Source: Acidimicrobiales bacterium | GTDB taxonomy: Bacteria; Actinomycetota; Acidimicrobiia; Acidimicrobiales; JAVJTC01 | Direction: 5' to 3' | Length of the DNA: 44,530 nucleotides | Assembly: GCA_040219085.1 (NCBI GenBank) | Contig: JAVJTC010000022.1 | Location: 1-44,530 of the forward strand | In this document: piece after piece, positions 1-8,144 of the stretch | Position numbering within the stretch: the stretch's first letter is position 1 | How the letters are laid out: each line of letters begins with the position of its first letter | Program-made: the position numbers and the translations under genes | The notes under the pieces: generated by a model | The model's input: only the letters and a program-made list of their open reading frames with translations | What the model was told of the DNA's origin: nothing | The model's database searches: none

Positions 1-1022
1 TGGCGGATGAGGCCGTTGGTGTTCTCGTTGGTGCCGCGCTGCCATGGGGCGTGGGGGTCACAGAAGTAGACGGCCATGCCGGTGTCGATGCTGAACTCGA
101 CGTGCTGGCCCATCTCTTTGCCGCGATCCCAGGTCAACGACTTGGCGAGCTGTTCAGGGAGGTCGAGAACGTGAGCGGTCAGTGCCTCGCGAGCGAGCGG
201 GGCGGTGCGCCCATCGAAGAGGTCGACGAGCATCAAGAAACGCGACTGGCGCTCGACAAGCGTGGCAACAGCTGACTCGCCACGTCGCCCGATGATGAGA
301 TCGCCTTCCCAATGCCCCGGAACGGCCCGATCCTCGACATCGGCGGGGCGGTCCGCCAGCAGCACCATGTCCAACAGGTGCCCGCCTGGGTTCGTTCGCC
401 CATGGGGTTTGCGCCGCGGCCGGCCGGTCCGCAGATGCGTCGTAAGTTCCTTGCGCAGCGCTCCTCGAGCCTGCACGAACAGCGATTGGTAGATCGTCTC
501 GTGCGACACCCGCATCTCCGCATCATCGGGGAAGTCAACCCTCAGCCTCCCCGAGATCTGCTGCGGTGACCACCGCTTCTCCAACCCGGCCTCGACCTCG
601 GCCCGCAGCCGACGACAGGTGGCCAGTTTCGCGGCCTTGGGCCGCCGAGCCTTGTCATGGGAGCGCTCCTGAGCGTGCCACGCCCGATAGTTCTCGCGGC
701 CACCATTCGCGTTGATCTCACGGCTGATCGTTGACGGCGCCCGAACGAGACGAGCAGCGATCGATCTCGCCGACTCGTTGACGAGCAGACCCCGCGAGAT
801 CTCCTCGCGCTCAGCCAACGACAGCCTCCGAGCCGACCGCTCGACGGTGCGGGGCTTGACCCCGCCAGTCGCGTTGAGCAGCCGCTGCACCGACTTGCTC
901 GAGCACCCCAACGCTTCGGCGGCGTCCGCGAACCGCTCGCCACCTCGTACCCGATGCTGAAGTTCGAGCCGCTCAGCGAACGACAACCTCCGCGTCGGAC
1001 CCCACCCCTGCCTTCGTCCCAT
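1..1022 (-). CDS. IS30-family transposase (3' end cut by window edge)
   Basis: DDE-type transposase that moves an IS30-family insertion sequence. Translating the minus strand from ATG 1022 gives about 340 residues open to the window edge. The N-terminal part is helix-turn-helix-like (about residues 1-110, with a typical ISREI segment). Then come GHWEGDLIIG (first catalytic Asp), TWDRGKEM (second Asp) and FCDPHAPWQRGTNENTNG (catalytic Glu in NENTNG), all IS30 hallmarks. IS30 transposases are usually 350-400 residues, so roughly 30-60 are missing beyond position 1. GAGGAGG lies just upstream of the ATG and supports this start. I see no frameshift or stop in the visible part, so it may be functional. 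It abuts a lower-GC glycosyltransferase gene. Confidence 0.93.
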   Translation of the reverse strand, partial: MGRRQGWGPTRRLSFAERLELQHRVRGGERFADAAEALGCSSKSVQRLLNATGGVKPRTVERSARRLSLAEREEISRGLLVNESARSIAARLVRAPSTISREINANGGRENYRAWHAQERSHDKARRPKAAKLATCRRLRAEVEAGLEKRWSPQQISGRLRVDFPDDAEMRVSHETIYQSLFVQARGALRKELTTHLRTGRPRRKPHGRTNPGGHLLDMVLLADRPADVEDRAVPGHWEGDLIIGRRGESAVATLVERQSRFLMLVDLFDGRTAPLAREALTAHVLDLPEQLAKSLTWDRGKEMGQHVEFSIDTGMAVYFCDPHAPWQRGTNENTNGLIR

Positions 1023-1080
1023 CAGACCTCCTCGATCGAGCTACGAAACCTGCTCGCTCGCTCGAGATGGTGCAACGATC
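1..1080 (-). mobile_element. IS30-family insertion sequence, one end
   Basis: The transposase reading frame plus about 55 bp of its upstream region, up to the stop of the neighbouring glycosyltransferase. The terminal inverted repeat should lie around 1030-1080; the minus strand there reads ATCGTTGCACCATCTCGAGC, which has the TTGCAC core seen in several IS30 termini. The other end is outside the window, so neither the inverted repeat pair nor a target duplication can be checked. The outer boundary is approximate, and the TGA of the glycosyltransferase may be supplied by the element. Confidence 0.6.
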
Positions 1081-1963
1081 ACTTGAGGCCAAGGTAGGTA
1101 CGGCCCATGATCGAGGCGAAGCCGTGGTCTTGTACCGCAACACCATTCTGAAGGTCACGTGCAAGTGCTGCCGTAGAAGGCAGAGCATCTGCTAGGGCGG
1201 CGTCGATCCCCTTGTTGCGGTAGAGCCGATACCAACGCCTCCAGTGCCAGCCGGTACTCTCAGGAAATCGCTTGTTTCTTTCGTACGCCTGGCCGCCTTG
1301 AACGATCTTCTTCTCGAACTGGTTCCGAGACCGAGCCGGAAAGTGAAAGATGTCAATAGGTGCCTCGACGGCGGACGCAGGCGTGTCGAACAAAGCGGCA
1401 TGGTTCCCCTGAGCGACCTTGACGAGGCCCTCGGTTCGCACCAGCGCCTTGGGTGGCAGGTCAAGGTAGAAATACGGGCAGGGCAGGGGGGAATCGTAGA
1501 TATTGCGGAGCGCCGGCTTTTCGACAGGAGCCGCAACTCGGTAAACGAGCCGTTCGTACCATGGCTGATCGTCAGGCGAGTCGTATCCCCAGATCATGTT
1601 CCGGCGCGGGCAGAGCAATAGATTGTCAGCTGTGGCGGAGGCAATCACATCTTTGAGCGAGCCACCCTTGCTGACCCAAAACTCGTCGGCGTCATTGTTG
1701 AGGACCCAGTCAGCCCCCATCCTGTCGCGGGCATAGAGTGCTGCGCGCGTAACCCAAGTTGACTGGTCGTAGTCGCGACCGGGCTCATCGATAATCGTAA
1801 TCGGGGCAGACCTGCTCATCTCCCCCAGCAGTTCGCGGGTGCCGTCGGTCGACGCGTTGTCGATGGCAACGACGCGATCAACCCCGCGCTCGAGGTGAAA
1901 AAGTATGTTTCTCCCAACCAATTCAAGTTCGTCCCGAACGAGTAGCGTCATTACCAGTGTCAT
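1079..1963 (-). CDS. Glycosyltransferase family 2-like protein
   Basis: Predicted cytoplasmic sugar transferase with a GT-A fold, 294 residues. It opens with MTLLVRDELELVGRNI, the start typical of this GT2-like group. VVAIDNASTDGTRELL follows (nucleotide-binding strand), then WVLNNDADEFW, whose DAD is the DxD metal/UDP-sugar site. The C-terminal half has aromatic-rich segments as in the family. Acceptor and sugar cannot be told. Base composition is clearly lower in GC than the genes from 2193 on, with runs such as tcgcttgtttctttcg, which suggests acquisition by transfer. The ATG overlaps the stop of a 26-codon frame (ATGA at 1963-1960). The 3' end lies at the IS30 boundary, so the natural C-terminus may have been trimmed. 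Confidence 0.85.
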   Translation of the reverse strand: MTLVMTLLVRDELELVGRNILFHLERGVDRVVAIDNASTDGTRELLGEMSRSAPITIIDEPGRDYDQSTWVTRAALYARDRMGADWVLNNDADEFWVSKGGSLKDVIASATADNLLLCPRRNMIWGYDSPDDQPWYERLVYRVAAPVEKPALRNIYDSPLPCPYFYLDLPPKALVRTEGLVKVAQGNHAALFDTPASAVEAPIDIFHFPARSRNQFEKKIVQGGQAYERNKRFPESTGWHWRRWYRLYRNKGIDAALADALPSTAALARDLQNGVAVQDHGFASIMGRTYLGLK

Positions 1964-2036
1964 CGGGAATCCTTAGGCGCATCCGCATTGCTTGACTTGC
2001 CAGAAACGGCGAAGAGGTCGAGATCACTCTCCTTCG

Positions 2037-2156
2037 TCATGATATCGACTTGCCTTGCGGGAGATGATCGGCCACCTCGAGCTCGGCAGCCACGCCGATG
2101 GCCTTGGACGTGACCTTCCCCATGACCTGGTCCTGGGGTGGTGGCGCGTGCTCCAC
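2037..2156 (-). pseudogene. 5' remnant of a methyltransferase gene
   Basis: A 39-codon frame starting at GTG 2156 behind AGAGG. Its residues VTSKAIGVAAELEVADHL resemble the N-terminal dimerisation helix of SAM-dependent O-methyltransferases (pattern: QALYVAAELGIADLL). The frame stops after about 39 residues, and the SAM-binding domain does not follow in any frame before the glycosyltransferase. The TGA overlaps an ATG (2040) opening a 26-codon frame that runs to 1960 and overlaps the glycosyltransferase start. I read this as a truncated gene left where the glycosyltransferase/IS30 segment joined the chromosome. The homology is judged by eye over a short stretch. Confidence 0.5.
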
Positions 2157-2192
2157 GGTGCCTCTCTTCGATATCGGGTTCGATCGCTGTGA

Positions 2193-3131
2193 CTACGGGG
2201 ATTCTGCGGTTGCAGGTGCCCAGCCCCAGGTGGATGCGAGGCGGTAGAAACCCTCCCAGATCGCCAATGCTGCGGCGAGCGTCGTGAGGCCCTCCGGCCC
2301 TACGCGGCGGGTCACCTCCGCCGCCATCTCGTCGGTGACGGCGTGGACGTCGACGACGAACATCTCGGTCACTGCGACACACGCGGCGACCACGTCGGGG
2401 TCGGCCGCCCCGGTCACAGGCGTCGGGGCGTCGAGCGCCCACCGCACGCCGTGCAGTTCGGCGACGCGGCGCCGGCAGGCGTCGAGCACGACTGGTGGGA
2501 TCCAGGTCTGCTCGTCGAGCGCGGCGACCATGCGCTCCCACAGGGCGGCGAGGCGGGGGTGCCCGTCGATCATCGCGACGTGGGGATCCTCGCCGACCGG
2601 CGTCGTCGGAAGCGATGCCACGTCGACCCCGGCGGGGATCTCCGGTGTCGTGACCACGAGGGTGTCCATCCCCGTGGGCTCGAGCCCGAGAACGATGAGC
2701 ATCTTCGAGAATCCGCAGAAGAAGGACAGGCCGAGGCCGAGTTCGATCCGGCCCGTCGGCGAGAAGTGCGCCTCGAGGTCCGCCGCCTCCGCCGGCGAGG
2801 GACGCCCCGCGCCCGTCAGGTAGCGATCCGCGAAGCGCAGCGCGGCTGCGACATCAGGCCGCGAGGCGTCGGTTCCACCGTCGATCGCGTCGATCGTGTC
2901 GTCGTCGAGCCCCGCCTCACGGGCGAGGTGAAACCGGACGTTGCGTCACCAGCCGCAGTCCACCATGCGGGCGTTGCGCATCCGGACGATCTCCTTGACT
3001 TCCTGGTCGAGGACGCCTTCGCGCCAGAAGGTCGCATAGAGGGTGCGGAAGCGTCGACCCAGCTCACGGTTCTGTTCGAACATCGCCGCGCGGGGGTGGT
3101 CGGCGACGGGTATACGCGGGACGGTCGACAT
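2193..3131 (-). CDS. AhpD/carboxymuconolactone decarboxylase-like selenoprotein (in-frame TGA = Sec62)
   Basis: Predicted redox protein of the AhpD-like alpha-helical fold, 312 residues if TGA at 2948-2946 is read as selenocysteine. Before the TGA: KEIVRMRNARMVDCGW. After it, same frame: RNVRFHLAREAGLDDDTID. Relatives carry CxxC here, so the stop falls exactly on the second redox Cys (C59-G-W-U62). A SECIS-like hairpin follows. About residues 1-175 form the active AhpD-like domain; residues about 185-312 look like a second, degenerate copy (RRRVAELHGVRWAL) without cysteines. The ATG overlaps the CBS gene stop (TGATG), indicating translational coupling. Known of the family: AhpD proteins are thiol peroxidase partners, and I recall AhpD-like Sec proteins reported from marine metagenomes. 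Alternative: a nonsense mutation or sequencing error, in which case only 61 residues would be made. No sel genes are visible here. Confidence 0.8.
2910..2948 (-). promoter_or_regulatory. SECIS-like element and Sec TGA codon
   Basis: On the minus strand the TGA (2948-2946) is followed by a 17-nt spacer. A 7-bp stem CCTCGCC/GGCGGGG (2928-2922 with 2916-2910, one U-G pair) closes a 5-nt loop CGUGA (2921-2917). The distance from UGA to the loop is 24 nt. A G lies at the second loop position next to U. This meets the usual description of bacterial SECIS elements: short stem, small loop with an early G, loop about 16-37 nt after UGA. The stem was folded by eye only. Confidence 0.68.
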
Positions 3132-3571
3132 CAGCCGTACGCCCCCGGCTCGAGGTAGCCCTGCAGCGCCCGCAGCTCCTCGGTGAGTTCGGTCATCCGT
3201 AGCTTGACGATGTCGCCGATGGAGACGATGCCGGCCAGTTCGGTCCCGTCGACCACGGGAACGTGGCGGATCCGCCGGGCGGTCATCATCGCCATGAGTT
3301 CACTCGCGGTGGCCCCGGGACGGGCGGTGATCACCTCGGTTGTCATCATGTCGGCGACGGACTCGTCCAGACAGCCGGGACCACGAGCCGCGAGCGCCCG
3401 CACGATGTCACGCTCGGAGATGATCCCGTCGATGTGCGCTCCGTCGACGGAGACGACGAGAGCACCGTAGTTGTGCTCGGCGAGGGTGGCGAGGCAGGTC
3501 GTGATGGACGCGTCGGGGCGGATCGTGGCGACGCTGTCGCCCTTGTCCCGCAGAATCCGGCGGATGTGCAT
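3131..3571 (-). CDS. CBS-domain pair protein
   Basis: Stand-alone Bateman module of 146 residues, probably an adenosine-nucleotide sensor. There are two CBS repeats: about residues 12-68 (SVATIRPDASITTCLATL ... GIISERDIVRAL) and about 75-130 (MTTEVITARPGATASELM ... HVPVVDGTELAGIVSIGDIV). The C-terminal LTEELRALQGYLEPGAYG tail is typical of single-Bateman proteins. ATG 3571 is preferred over GTG 3577: it lies 7 nt after a TACAAC box, as in other leaderless starts here. The TGA overlaps the ATG of the selenoprotein, so the two are translationally coupled and probably act together. Which protein it regulates is unknown. Confidence 0.88.
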   Translation of the reverse strand: MHIRRILRDKGDSVATIRPDASITTCLATLAEHNYGALVVSVDGAHIDGIISERDIVRALAARGPGCLDESVADMMTTEVITARPGATASELMAMMTARRIRHVPVVDGTELAGIVSIGDIVKLRMTELTEELRALQGYLEPGAYG

Positions 3572-3613
3572 CGCCACGGTTGTACCACGGCGGCCCCGGC
3601 CCGTGCCGGGGTC

Positions 3614-4942
3614 TCAGGCGGCACCGGTGACCATCCAGGCGTCGCCTCGGAACCGCGCGACCACGGTCACCATCCGCACGACCATGAACACACACAGCGC
3701 CCCCCACAGCCAGCCGACACCGAGGTCGGCGACCGCGACGCCGATGGCCAGTGGAACGAAGGCGAGCGCCGAGGCGAGCATCGCCCAGGCGAGATAGCGG
3801 AGGTCGCCCGCACCGATCAGCACACCGTCGAGGGCGAACGCGAGTCCGTTGACGGGTTGGAGACCGGCGAGGAACCAGAAGAGGAAGGCGGTGAGGGCGA
3901 CGACGCCGGCATCGTCGGTGAAGACGCCGGGCAGGACGGGCCGACTCGCGAGCACGGCGAGACCGGCCAGTGTCCCCGTCCAGACCCCCCACCACGCGAT
4001 GCGCACCCCGACGGCGCGGGCGCGTGCGGTGTCGCCCGCGCCGAGCAGCGAGCCCATCAGCGCCTGGCCGGCGATCGCCACGGCGTCGAGCGCGAGTGCG
4101 ATGAAGCTGAAGATCTCGAAGGTGATCTGGTGGGCGGCCAGGTCGTCGGTACCGATCCGGGCGACCACGGCGGTCGCGACGACGAAGCTGCCCCGCAGCG
4201 ACGCCGTTCGGATGAACAGGTCCACTCCCGCGCGGGCGAGACCCGCGATCACCGACGTGTCGGGAAGTAGCGCCACCCCGTGGCGCTTCACAGCGGCCGC
4301 GGTCCACCGCACGTACATCGCGGCCCCGATCCACTGGACGATCACCGTCGACAGGGCGGAGGCGCCGATGCCCTGGTCGAACCCGAAGACGAGCACCAAC
4401 TCGATGACGAGGTTCAGCGCGGCGGTCACGAGGGCGACGATGAGCGGGCGGACGGTGTCCTGGGTTCCGCGCAGGTACCCGACGCCGGCCAGCATCAGCA
4501 GCATCGCGGGGAGACCGGCGAGGGAGATCTCCAGGTACGTCTCGGCGTTCGCGAGCGTCTCGCCCCGGCCGCCGAGGAGTCGCAGCAGCGGTTCCATCGT
4601 CAGCCACACCGTCAGCGCCAGTGCGACGCCGATGCCCACCGCGAGCCACAGTCCCTGTACGGCCTGGTGGGCCGCCCGGCGGTCCTGACCGGCTCCGAGA
4701 AGCCTGCTCACCGAGGCGGTGGTCCCGTACGCGAGGAACGTGAACACCGCGTGGATGATCAACAGCACCTGCGACGCCAGGGCGAGTCCGGCGAGCTGGG
4801 GTGTGCCGATGTGTCCGACGACCGCGGTGTCGGCGAGGACGTAGAGCGGCTCGGCGATGAGCGCGCCGAGTGCCGGCACGGCGAGCCGCAGAATCGCCCG
4901 GTCGGTCTCGGTTGTCCCGGGCCCCCGGCGGGGCCAGGTCAT
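3614..4942 (-). CDS. MATE-family multidrug/toxin exporter
   Basis: Inner-membrane Na+ or H+ antiporter of 442 residues with about 12 hydrophobic segments in two similar halves, the usual MATE size. The start region, ILRLAVPALGALIAEPLYVLADTAVVGHIGTPQLAGLALA, has the P and VDTAVVG-like motifs of the DinF branch. A second-half counterpart (LDAVAIAGQALMGSLLGAGDT) is clear. The ATG lies 1 nt after the TGA of the universal stress protein, so both are one transcript. The substrate cannot be deduced. Confidence 0.93.
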   Translation of the reverse strand: MTWPRRGPGTTETDRAILRLAVPALGALIAEPLYVLADTAVVGHIGTPQLAGLALASQVLLIIHAVFTFLAYGTTASVSRLLGAGQDRRAAHQAVQGLWLAVGIGVALALTVWLTMEPLLRLLGGRGETLANAETYLEISLAGLPAMLLMLAGVGYLRGTQDTVRPLIVALVTAALNLVIELVLVFGFDQGIGASALSTVIVQWIGAAMYVRWTAAAVKRHGVALLPDTSVIAGLARAGVDLFIRTASLRGSFVVATAVVARIGTDDLAAHQITFEIFSFIALALDAVAIAGQALMGSLLGAGDTARARAVGVRIAWWGVWTGTLAGLAVLASRPVLPGVFTDDAGVVALTAFLFWFLAGLQPVNGLAFALDGVLIGAGDLRYLAWAMLASALAFVPLAIGVAVADLGVGWLWGALCVFMVVRMVTVVARFRGDAWMVTGAA

Positions 4943-4943
4943 C

Positions 4944-5774
4944 TCACTCGGCGGCGGGCACCATCACGAGCGCCACCGACGAGGCCTTGTGGAGCGCCCG
5001 GATCGCGTTGCCTCCGACCCGCAGGCCGAGGAATCCGCCCCGGCCTCGCATGCCGACGACGAGGAGGTCGGCGTCGTGCTCCCCGGCGGTCTCGAGCAGA
5101 CCTTCGGCGGGGGCGGGGCCCTGGACGGCGACGGCGCGGGTGGTGATGCCGGCCTCCACGAGGGGACGGGCCCAGTCCTCGAGGATCTCGGTTTCGATCT
5201 GGGCCTTCCATCCGTCAGCCTGCGCGGTGTCGAGAACGGGCTCGTGGACGGTTGCGGCGACCACGTCGCAGCCCGCGGCGCCGGCGAGTGCCTGCACCCA
5301 GTCCACGGCCGCGACGGCGCCCGGAGAGCCGTCCACGCCCACGACCACGACCCCGAACGCCGGGCTCGCGTCGGTCGGCACGACCGCGAGGGGGACCGAG
5401 ACGTGGTGTGCCAGGTACTCGCCGACACTGCCGACGGCGAGGAAGCCGGGCTCGCCGCGCGGGCCGTCGCGTCCGACGACGAGGAGGTCCACGCCGTCGT
5501 TCTCCGCGAGGTCGGCCAGCACCTCGCGGGGGTCCTCGGCCCAGACCGTCGTGTCGACCTTCGCGCTCGTCCCGACGGCCTTCACCCAGCCTTCGAGTTC
5601 GGCGCGACGCTGGGCGACCTTCGTCTCGAGTTCCTCGGGTAGGACCTTCGGGCTCGACGCGAAGGTGGAGATCGCACGAACGGACGCACCTGTCGCCTCC
5701 GCGAGTGCGCATGTCCACCGCAGCGCGGCCTGTGAACCCTCGGACCCCTCGACACCCACCATCAAGCGCTTCAT
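4944..5774 (-). CDS. Tandem-domain universal stress protein
   Basis: Cytoplasmic stress protein of 276 residues with two UspA domains. Domain 1 begins MKRLMVGVEGSEGSQAALRW and holds VDLLVVGRDGPRGEPG near its end. Domain 2 begins FGVVVVGVDGSPGAVAAVDW and ends with VVGMRGRGGFLGLRVGGNAI, the ATP-type G-x2-G-x9-G signature; domain 1 matches that signature less well. The frame stays open upstream to 5876, but ATG 5774 fits the family start and has AAAAGGGG before it. Together with MATE, CBS and the AhpD-like protein it suggests a stress-response unit. Confidence 0.92.
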   Translation of the reverse strand: MKRLMVGVEGSEGSQAALRWTCALAEATGASVRAISTFASSPKVLPEELETKVAQRRAELEGWVKAVGTSAKVDTTVWAEDPREVLADLAENDGVDLLVVGRDGPRGEPGFLAVGSVGEYLAHHVSVPLAVVPTDASPAFGVVVVGVDGSPGAVAAVDWVQALAGAAGCDVVAATVHEPVLDTAQADGWKAQIETEILEDWARPLVEAGITTRAVAVQGPAPAEGLLETAGEHDADLLVVGMRGRGGFLGLRVGGNAIRALHKASSVALVMVPAAE

Positions 5775-5880
5775 CACGCGATCCCCTTTTCTAGGACGGC
5801 CTCCAATATCGCCGTCGCGGCGGATTCGCGCCAGTGAGGAAGGTCCCCGCAACCCGCGGGACCAGCCGGTCGCCACGCAA

Positions 5881-5893
5881 TAGGCTGACCCCC
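5881..5893 (+). promoter_or_regulatory. Leaderless -10 box for ilvD
   Basis: TAGGCT (5881-5886) followed by 7 nt and then ATG 5894. Transcription would start at or next to the start codon, giving a leaderless mRNA. No convincing Shine-Dalgarno sequence lies in front of the ATG, which agrees. Confidence 0.55.
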
Positions 5894-7573
5894 ATGAGCG
5901 ACCCGATGAAGCCCCGCAGCCACGACGTCACCGACGGAAACAAGCGCGCCCCGGCCCGCGCGATGCTGCGCGCGGTCGGGATGCGCGACGAGGACTTCTC
6001 CAAGCCCCAGGTGGGCGTGGCCTCGTCGTGGAACGAGGTGACGCCGTGCAACCTCCCGCTCGACCGGCTCGCGAAGCGCTGCAAGGAGGGTGTCCGCGAA
6101 GCGGGCGGCTTCCCCCTGGAGTTCAACACCATCGCCGTCTCCGACGGGATCTCGATGGGTCACGAGGGGATGCGGGCGAGTCTCGTGAGCCGCGAGATCA
6201 TCGCGGACTCCGTCGAGGCCGTGATGCACGCGGAGCGACTCGACGCCTTCGTCTCGTTCGCCGGTTGCGACAAGTCCCTCCCCGGGATGCTGATGGCTGC
6301 CGCCCGGCTGAACCTGCCGAGCGTCTTCGTGTACGGCGGGTCGATCCTGCCGGGCAACCACAACGGTCAGGTCCTCGACATCGTCAGCGTGTTCGAGGCG
6401 GTCGGCGCGAACGCGGTGGGCGAACTGTCGGACTCCGAACTCGACGCGATCGAGCGCAAGGCATGTCCCACCGAGGGATCCTGCGCCGGCATGTTCACCG
6501 CGAACACGATGGCGTCGGTGGGGGAGGGTCTCGGCATGTCCCTGCCGGGGTCGGCCTCGGCCGCTGCTGTCGACCGTCGCCGCGACGACTACGCATTCGC
6601 GTCGGGTACGGCCGTCATCGGGTTGCTGCGTGAGAACATCAGACCCCGCACGATCATGACCAAGGCGGCTTTCGAGAACGCGATCGCCGTGGTGATGGCG
6701 CTCGGCGGCTCCACCAACGCCGTTCTGCACCTGCTGGCAATCGCGTACGAGGCCGAGGTGGACCTGCACCTCGACGACTTCAACAAGGTCGCGGCGAAGG
6801 TCCCGCACCTGGCGGACACCAAGCCCCACGGGAAGTACCACATGGTCGACATCGACCGCGTGGGCGGAGTGCCGGTCGTCATGAAGATGCTGTTGGACGA
6901 AGGTCTTCTGCACGGTGACGAGATCACGGTGACGGGCAAGACGGTCGCCGAGAACCTCGCGATGGTGGACCCTCCGGCCGCCGACGGTGACGTGATCCAC
7001 GCGTTCGACGATCCCATCCACGAGATCGGCGGCCTGGCCATCCTGACGGGCTCGTTGGCGCCCAAGGGGTCGGTCGTGAAGGTTGCCGGGATCGACTTCG
7101 ACCACTTCGAAGGCCCGGCGCGCGTGTTCGACGGCGAGGACGCGGCGATGGACGCCGTGCTCGCCGGGAAGATCAACGCGGGTGACGTCGTCGTGATCCG
7201 CTACGAGGGCCCCAAGGGCGGGCCGGGGATGCGGGAGATGCTCGCCATCACCGGAGCGATGAAGGGTGCCGGACGCGGCGGCGACGCTGCGTTGATCACC
7301 GATGGCCGCTTCTCGGGTGGAACGCACGGTTTCTGCATCGGCCACGTCGCCCCCGAAGCCGTCGACGGTGGCCCGATCGGCCTCATCGCCGAGGGCGACC
7401 GCATTCGCATCGACGTGCGGGACCACACGATCGACCTCCTCGTCGACGACGCGGTTCTCGAGGAACGTCGGGCGAATCTCAAGATGCCCGAACCGCGTTA
7501 CACGAAGGGCTTCCTGGCCAAGTACGCGTCCCTGGCGGCAGGAGCGGACCTGGGCGCCATCACCCGTCCCTGA
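5894..7573 (+). CDS. ilvD: Dihydroxy-acid dehydratase
   Basis: Third common step of isoleucine/valine synthesis: dehydrates 2,3-dihydroxy-isovalerate and 2,3-dihydroxy-3-methylvalerate. 559 residues, normal family length. Iron-sulfur ligand candidates are C52 (EVTPCN), C125 (FAGCDKS) and C197 (TEGSCAGMF), the three-Cys pattern of [2Fe-2S] dehydratases. The Mg site is in VSDGIS and CDK, and the C-terminal [12 protein letters not shown] signature is present. ATG 5894 is chosen over an upstream in-frame ATG (5834) because it follows a -10 box at leaderless distance and gives the family N-terminus. It is separate from ilvBNC; its 3' end overlaps the convergent nucleotidyltransferase gene by 14 nt. 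Confidence 0.97.
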   Translation: MSDPMKPRSHDVTDGNKRAPARAMLRAVGMRDEDFSKPQVGVASSWNEVTPCNLPLDRLAKRCKEGVREAGGFPLEFNTIAVSDGISMGHEGMRASLVSREIIADSVEAVMHAERLDAFVSFAGCDKSLPGMLMAAARLNLPSVFVYGGSILPGNHNGQVLDIVSVFEAVGANAVGELSDSELDAIERKACPTEGSCAGMFTANTMASVGEGLGMSLPGSASAAAVDRRRDDYAFASGTAVIGLLRENIRPRTIMTKAAFENAIAVVMALGGSTNAVLHLLAIAYEAEVDLHLDDFNKVAAKVPHLADTKPHGKYHMVDIDRVGGVPVVMKMLLDEGLLHGDEITVTGKTVAENLAMVDPPAADGDVIHAFDDPIHEIGGLAILTGSLAPKGSVVKVAGIDFDHFEGPARVFDGEDAAMDAVLAGKINAGDVVVIRYEGPKGGPGMREMLAITGAMKGAGRGGDAALITDGRFSGGTHGFCIGHVAPEAVDGGPIGLIAEGDRIRIDVRDHTIDLLVDDAVLEERRANLKMPEPRYTKGFLAKYASLAAGADLGAITRP

Positions 7574-8144
7574 GCCAGGCCTCGTACCTCGGCGGGTCGG
7601 ACCAGGCGCCCGTGCGCGCGTCGAACGCGGCCGCCTGCGACGCCATCCACCCGTGGGCTGCGCCCTCGCGTACCGCCGACGACGAGATCTCCGCCACCCA
7701 GTCGGGGACGGGGAGGCGACGATCCGGTGGCACCGGGTCGGGCGGTCGGGGTGCCACGGTCACCTCGGGGAGGCGGGCGAGGGCGGCGTCGCGATGGGCC
7801 TCGTCGTCGTAATAGGTGACGTCGTGCAGTTGCGCCCACTTGTCGGCCCCCATCACGACGAGGTCGTAGCCGTGCGCGATATCGGCGATGAGCCGGGCGT
7901 CGGTGACGACGACGCCGAGACCGGGGATCGCTCCGGCCACCGCCTCGAGTACCTCGAGTCGGTGGGAGAGCAGCGGACGCTCGACGTGCTCCTTGTCGAA
8001 GGGGAGCCGCGAAACGGCCAGATCGAGACGGTCGAGCCGGTGGTGGGCCAGTGCCGTCCGGGCGATCTCGATGTGGGCGACCGTCGGCGGGTTGAAGGTT
8101 CCGGGGTAGACGCCATGGCGGCCCCCGCCGGGTCCGGCGGTCAC
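7560..8144 (-). CDS. NadD-like nucleotidyltransferase
   Basis: Cytidylyltransferase-fold enzyme of 194 residues, probably transferring an adenylyl group to a mononucleotide such as nicotinate mononucleotide. [16 protein letters not shown] carries the N-terminal nucleotide-binding signature (second His of HxGH kept, first replaced by T). ISSSAVREG near residue 160 is the ISSTxxR signature. The core between them ([13 protein letters not shown]) fits NadD-like proteins. The true NadD may lie elsewhere, so the substrate is open. It starts at GTG, overlapping the MFS stop as GTGA, so translation is coupled. It converges on ilvD and overlaps its 3' end by 14 nt. Confidence 0.75.
   Translation of the reverse strand: MTAGPGGGRHGVYPGTFNPPTVAHIEIARTALAHHRLDRLDLAVSRLPFDKEHVERPLLSHRLEVLEAVAGAIPGLGVVVTDARLIADIAHGYDLVVMGADKWAQLHDVTYYDDEAHRDAALARLPEVTVAPRPPDPVPPDRRLPVPDWVAEISSSAVREGAAHGWMASQAAAFDARTGAWSDPPRYEAWLRDG

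Noticed and set aside
3263-4270. 335-codon plus frame over CBS and MATE genes
   Set aside because: Low-complexity antisense reading of two clear genes.
5774-7426. 550-codon open frame antisense to ilvD
   Set aside because: GC-rich third positions open the opposite strand; the translation is low-complexity His/Arg/Asp-rich and ilvD on the plus strand is unmistakable.
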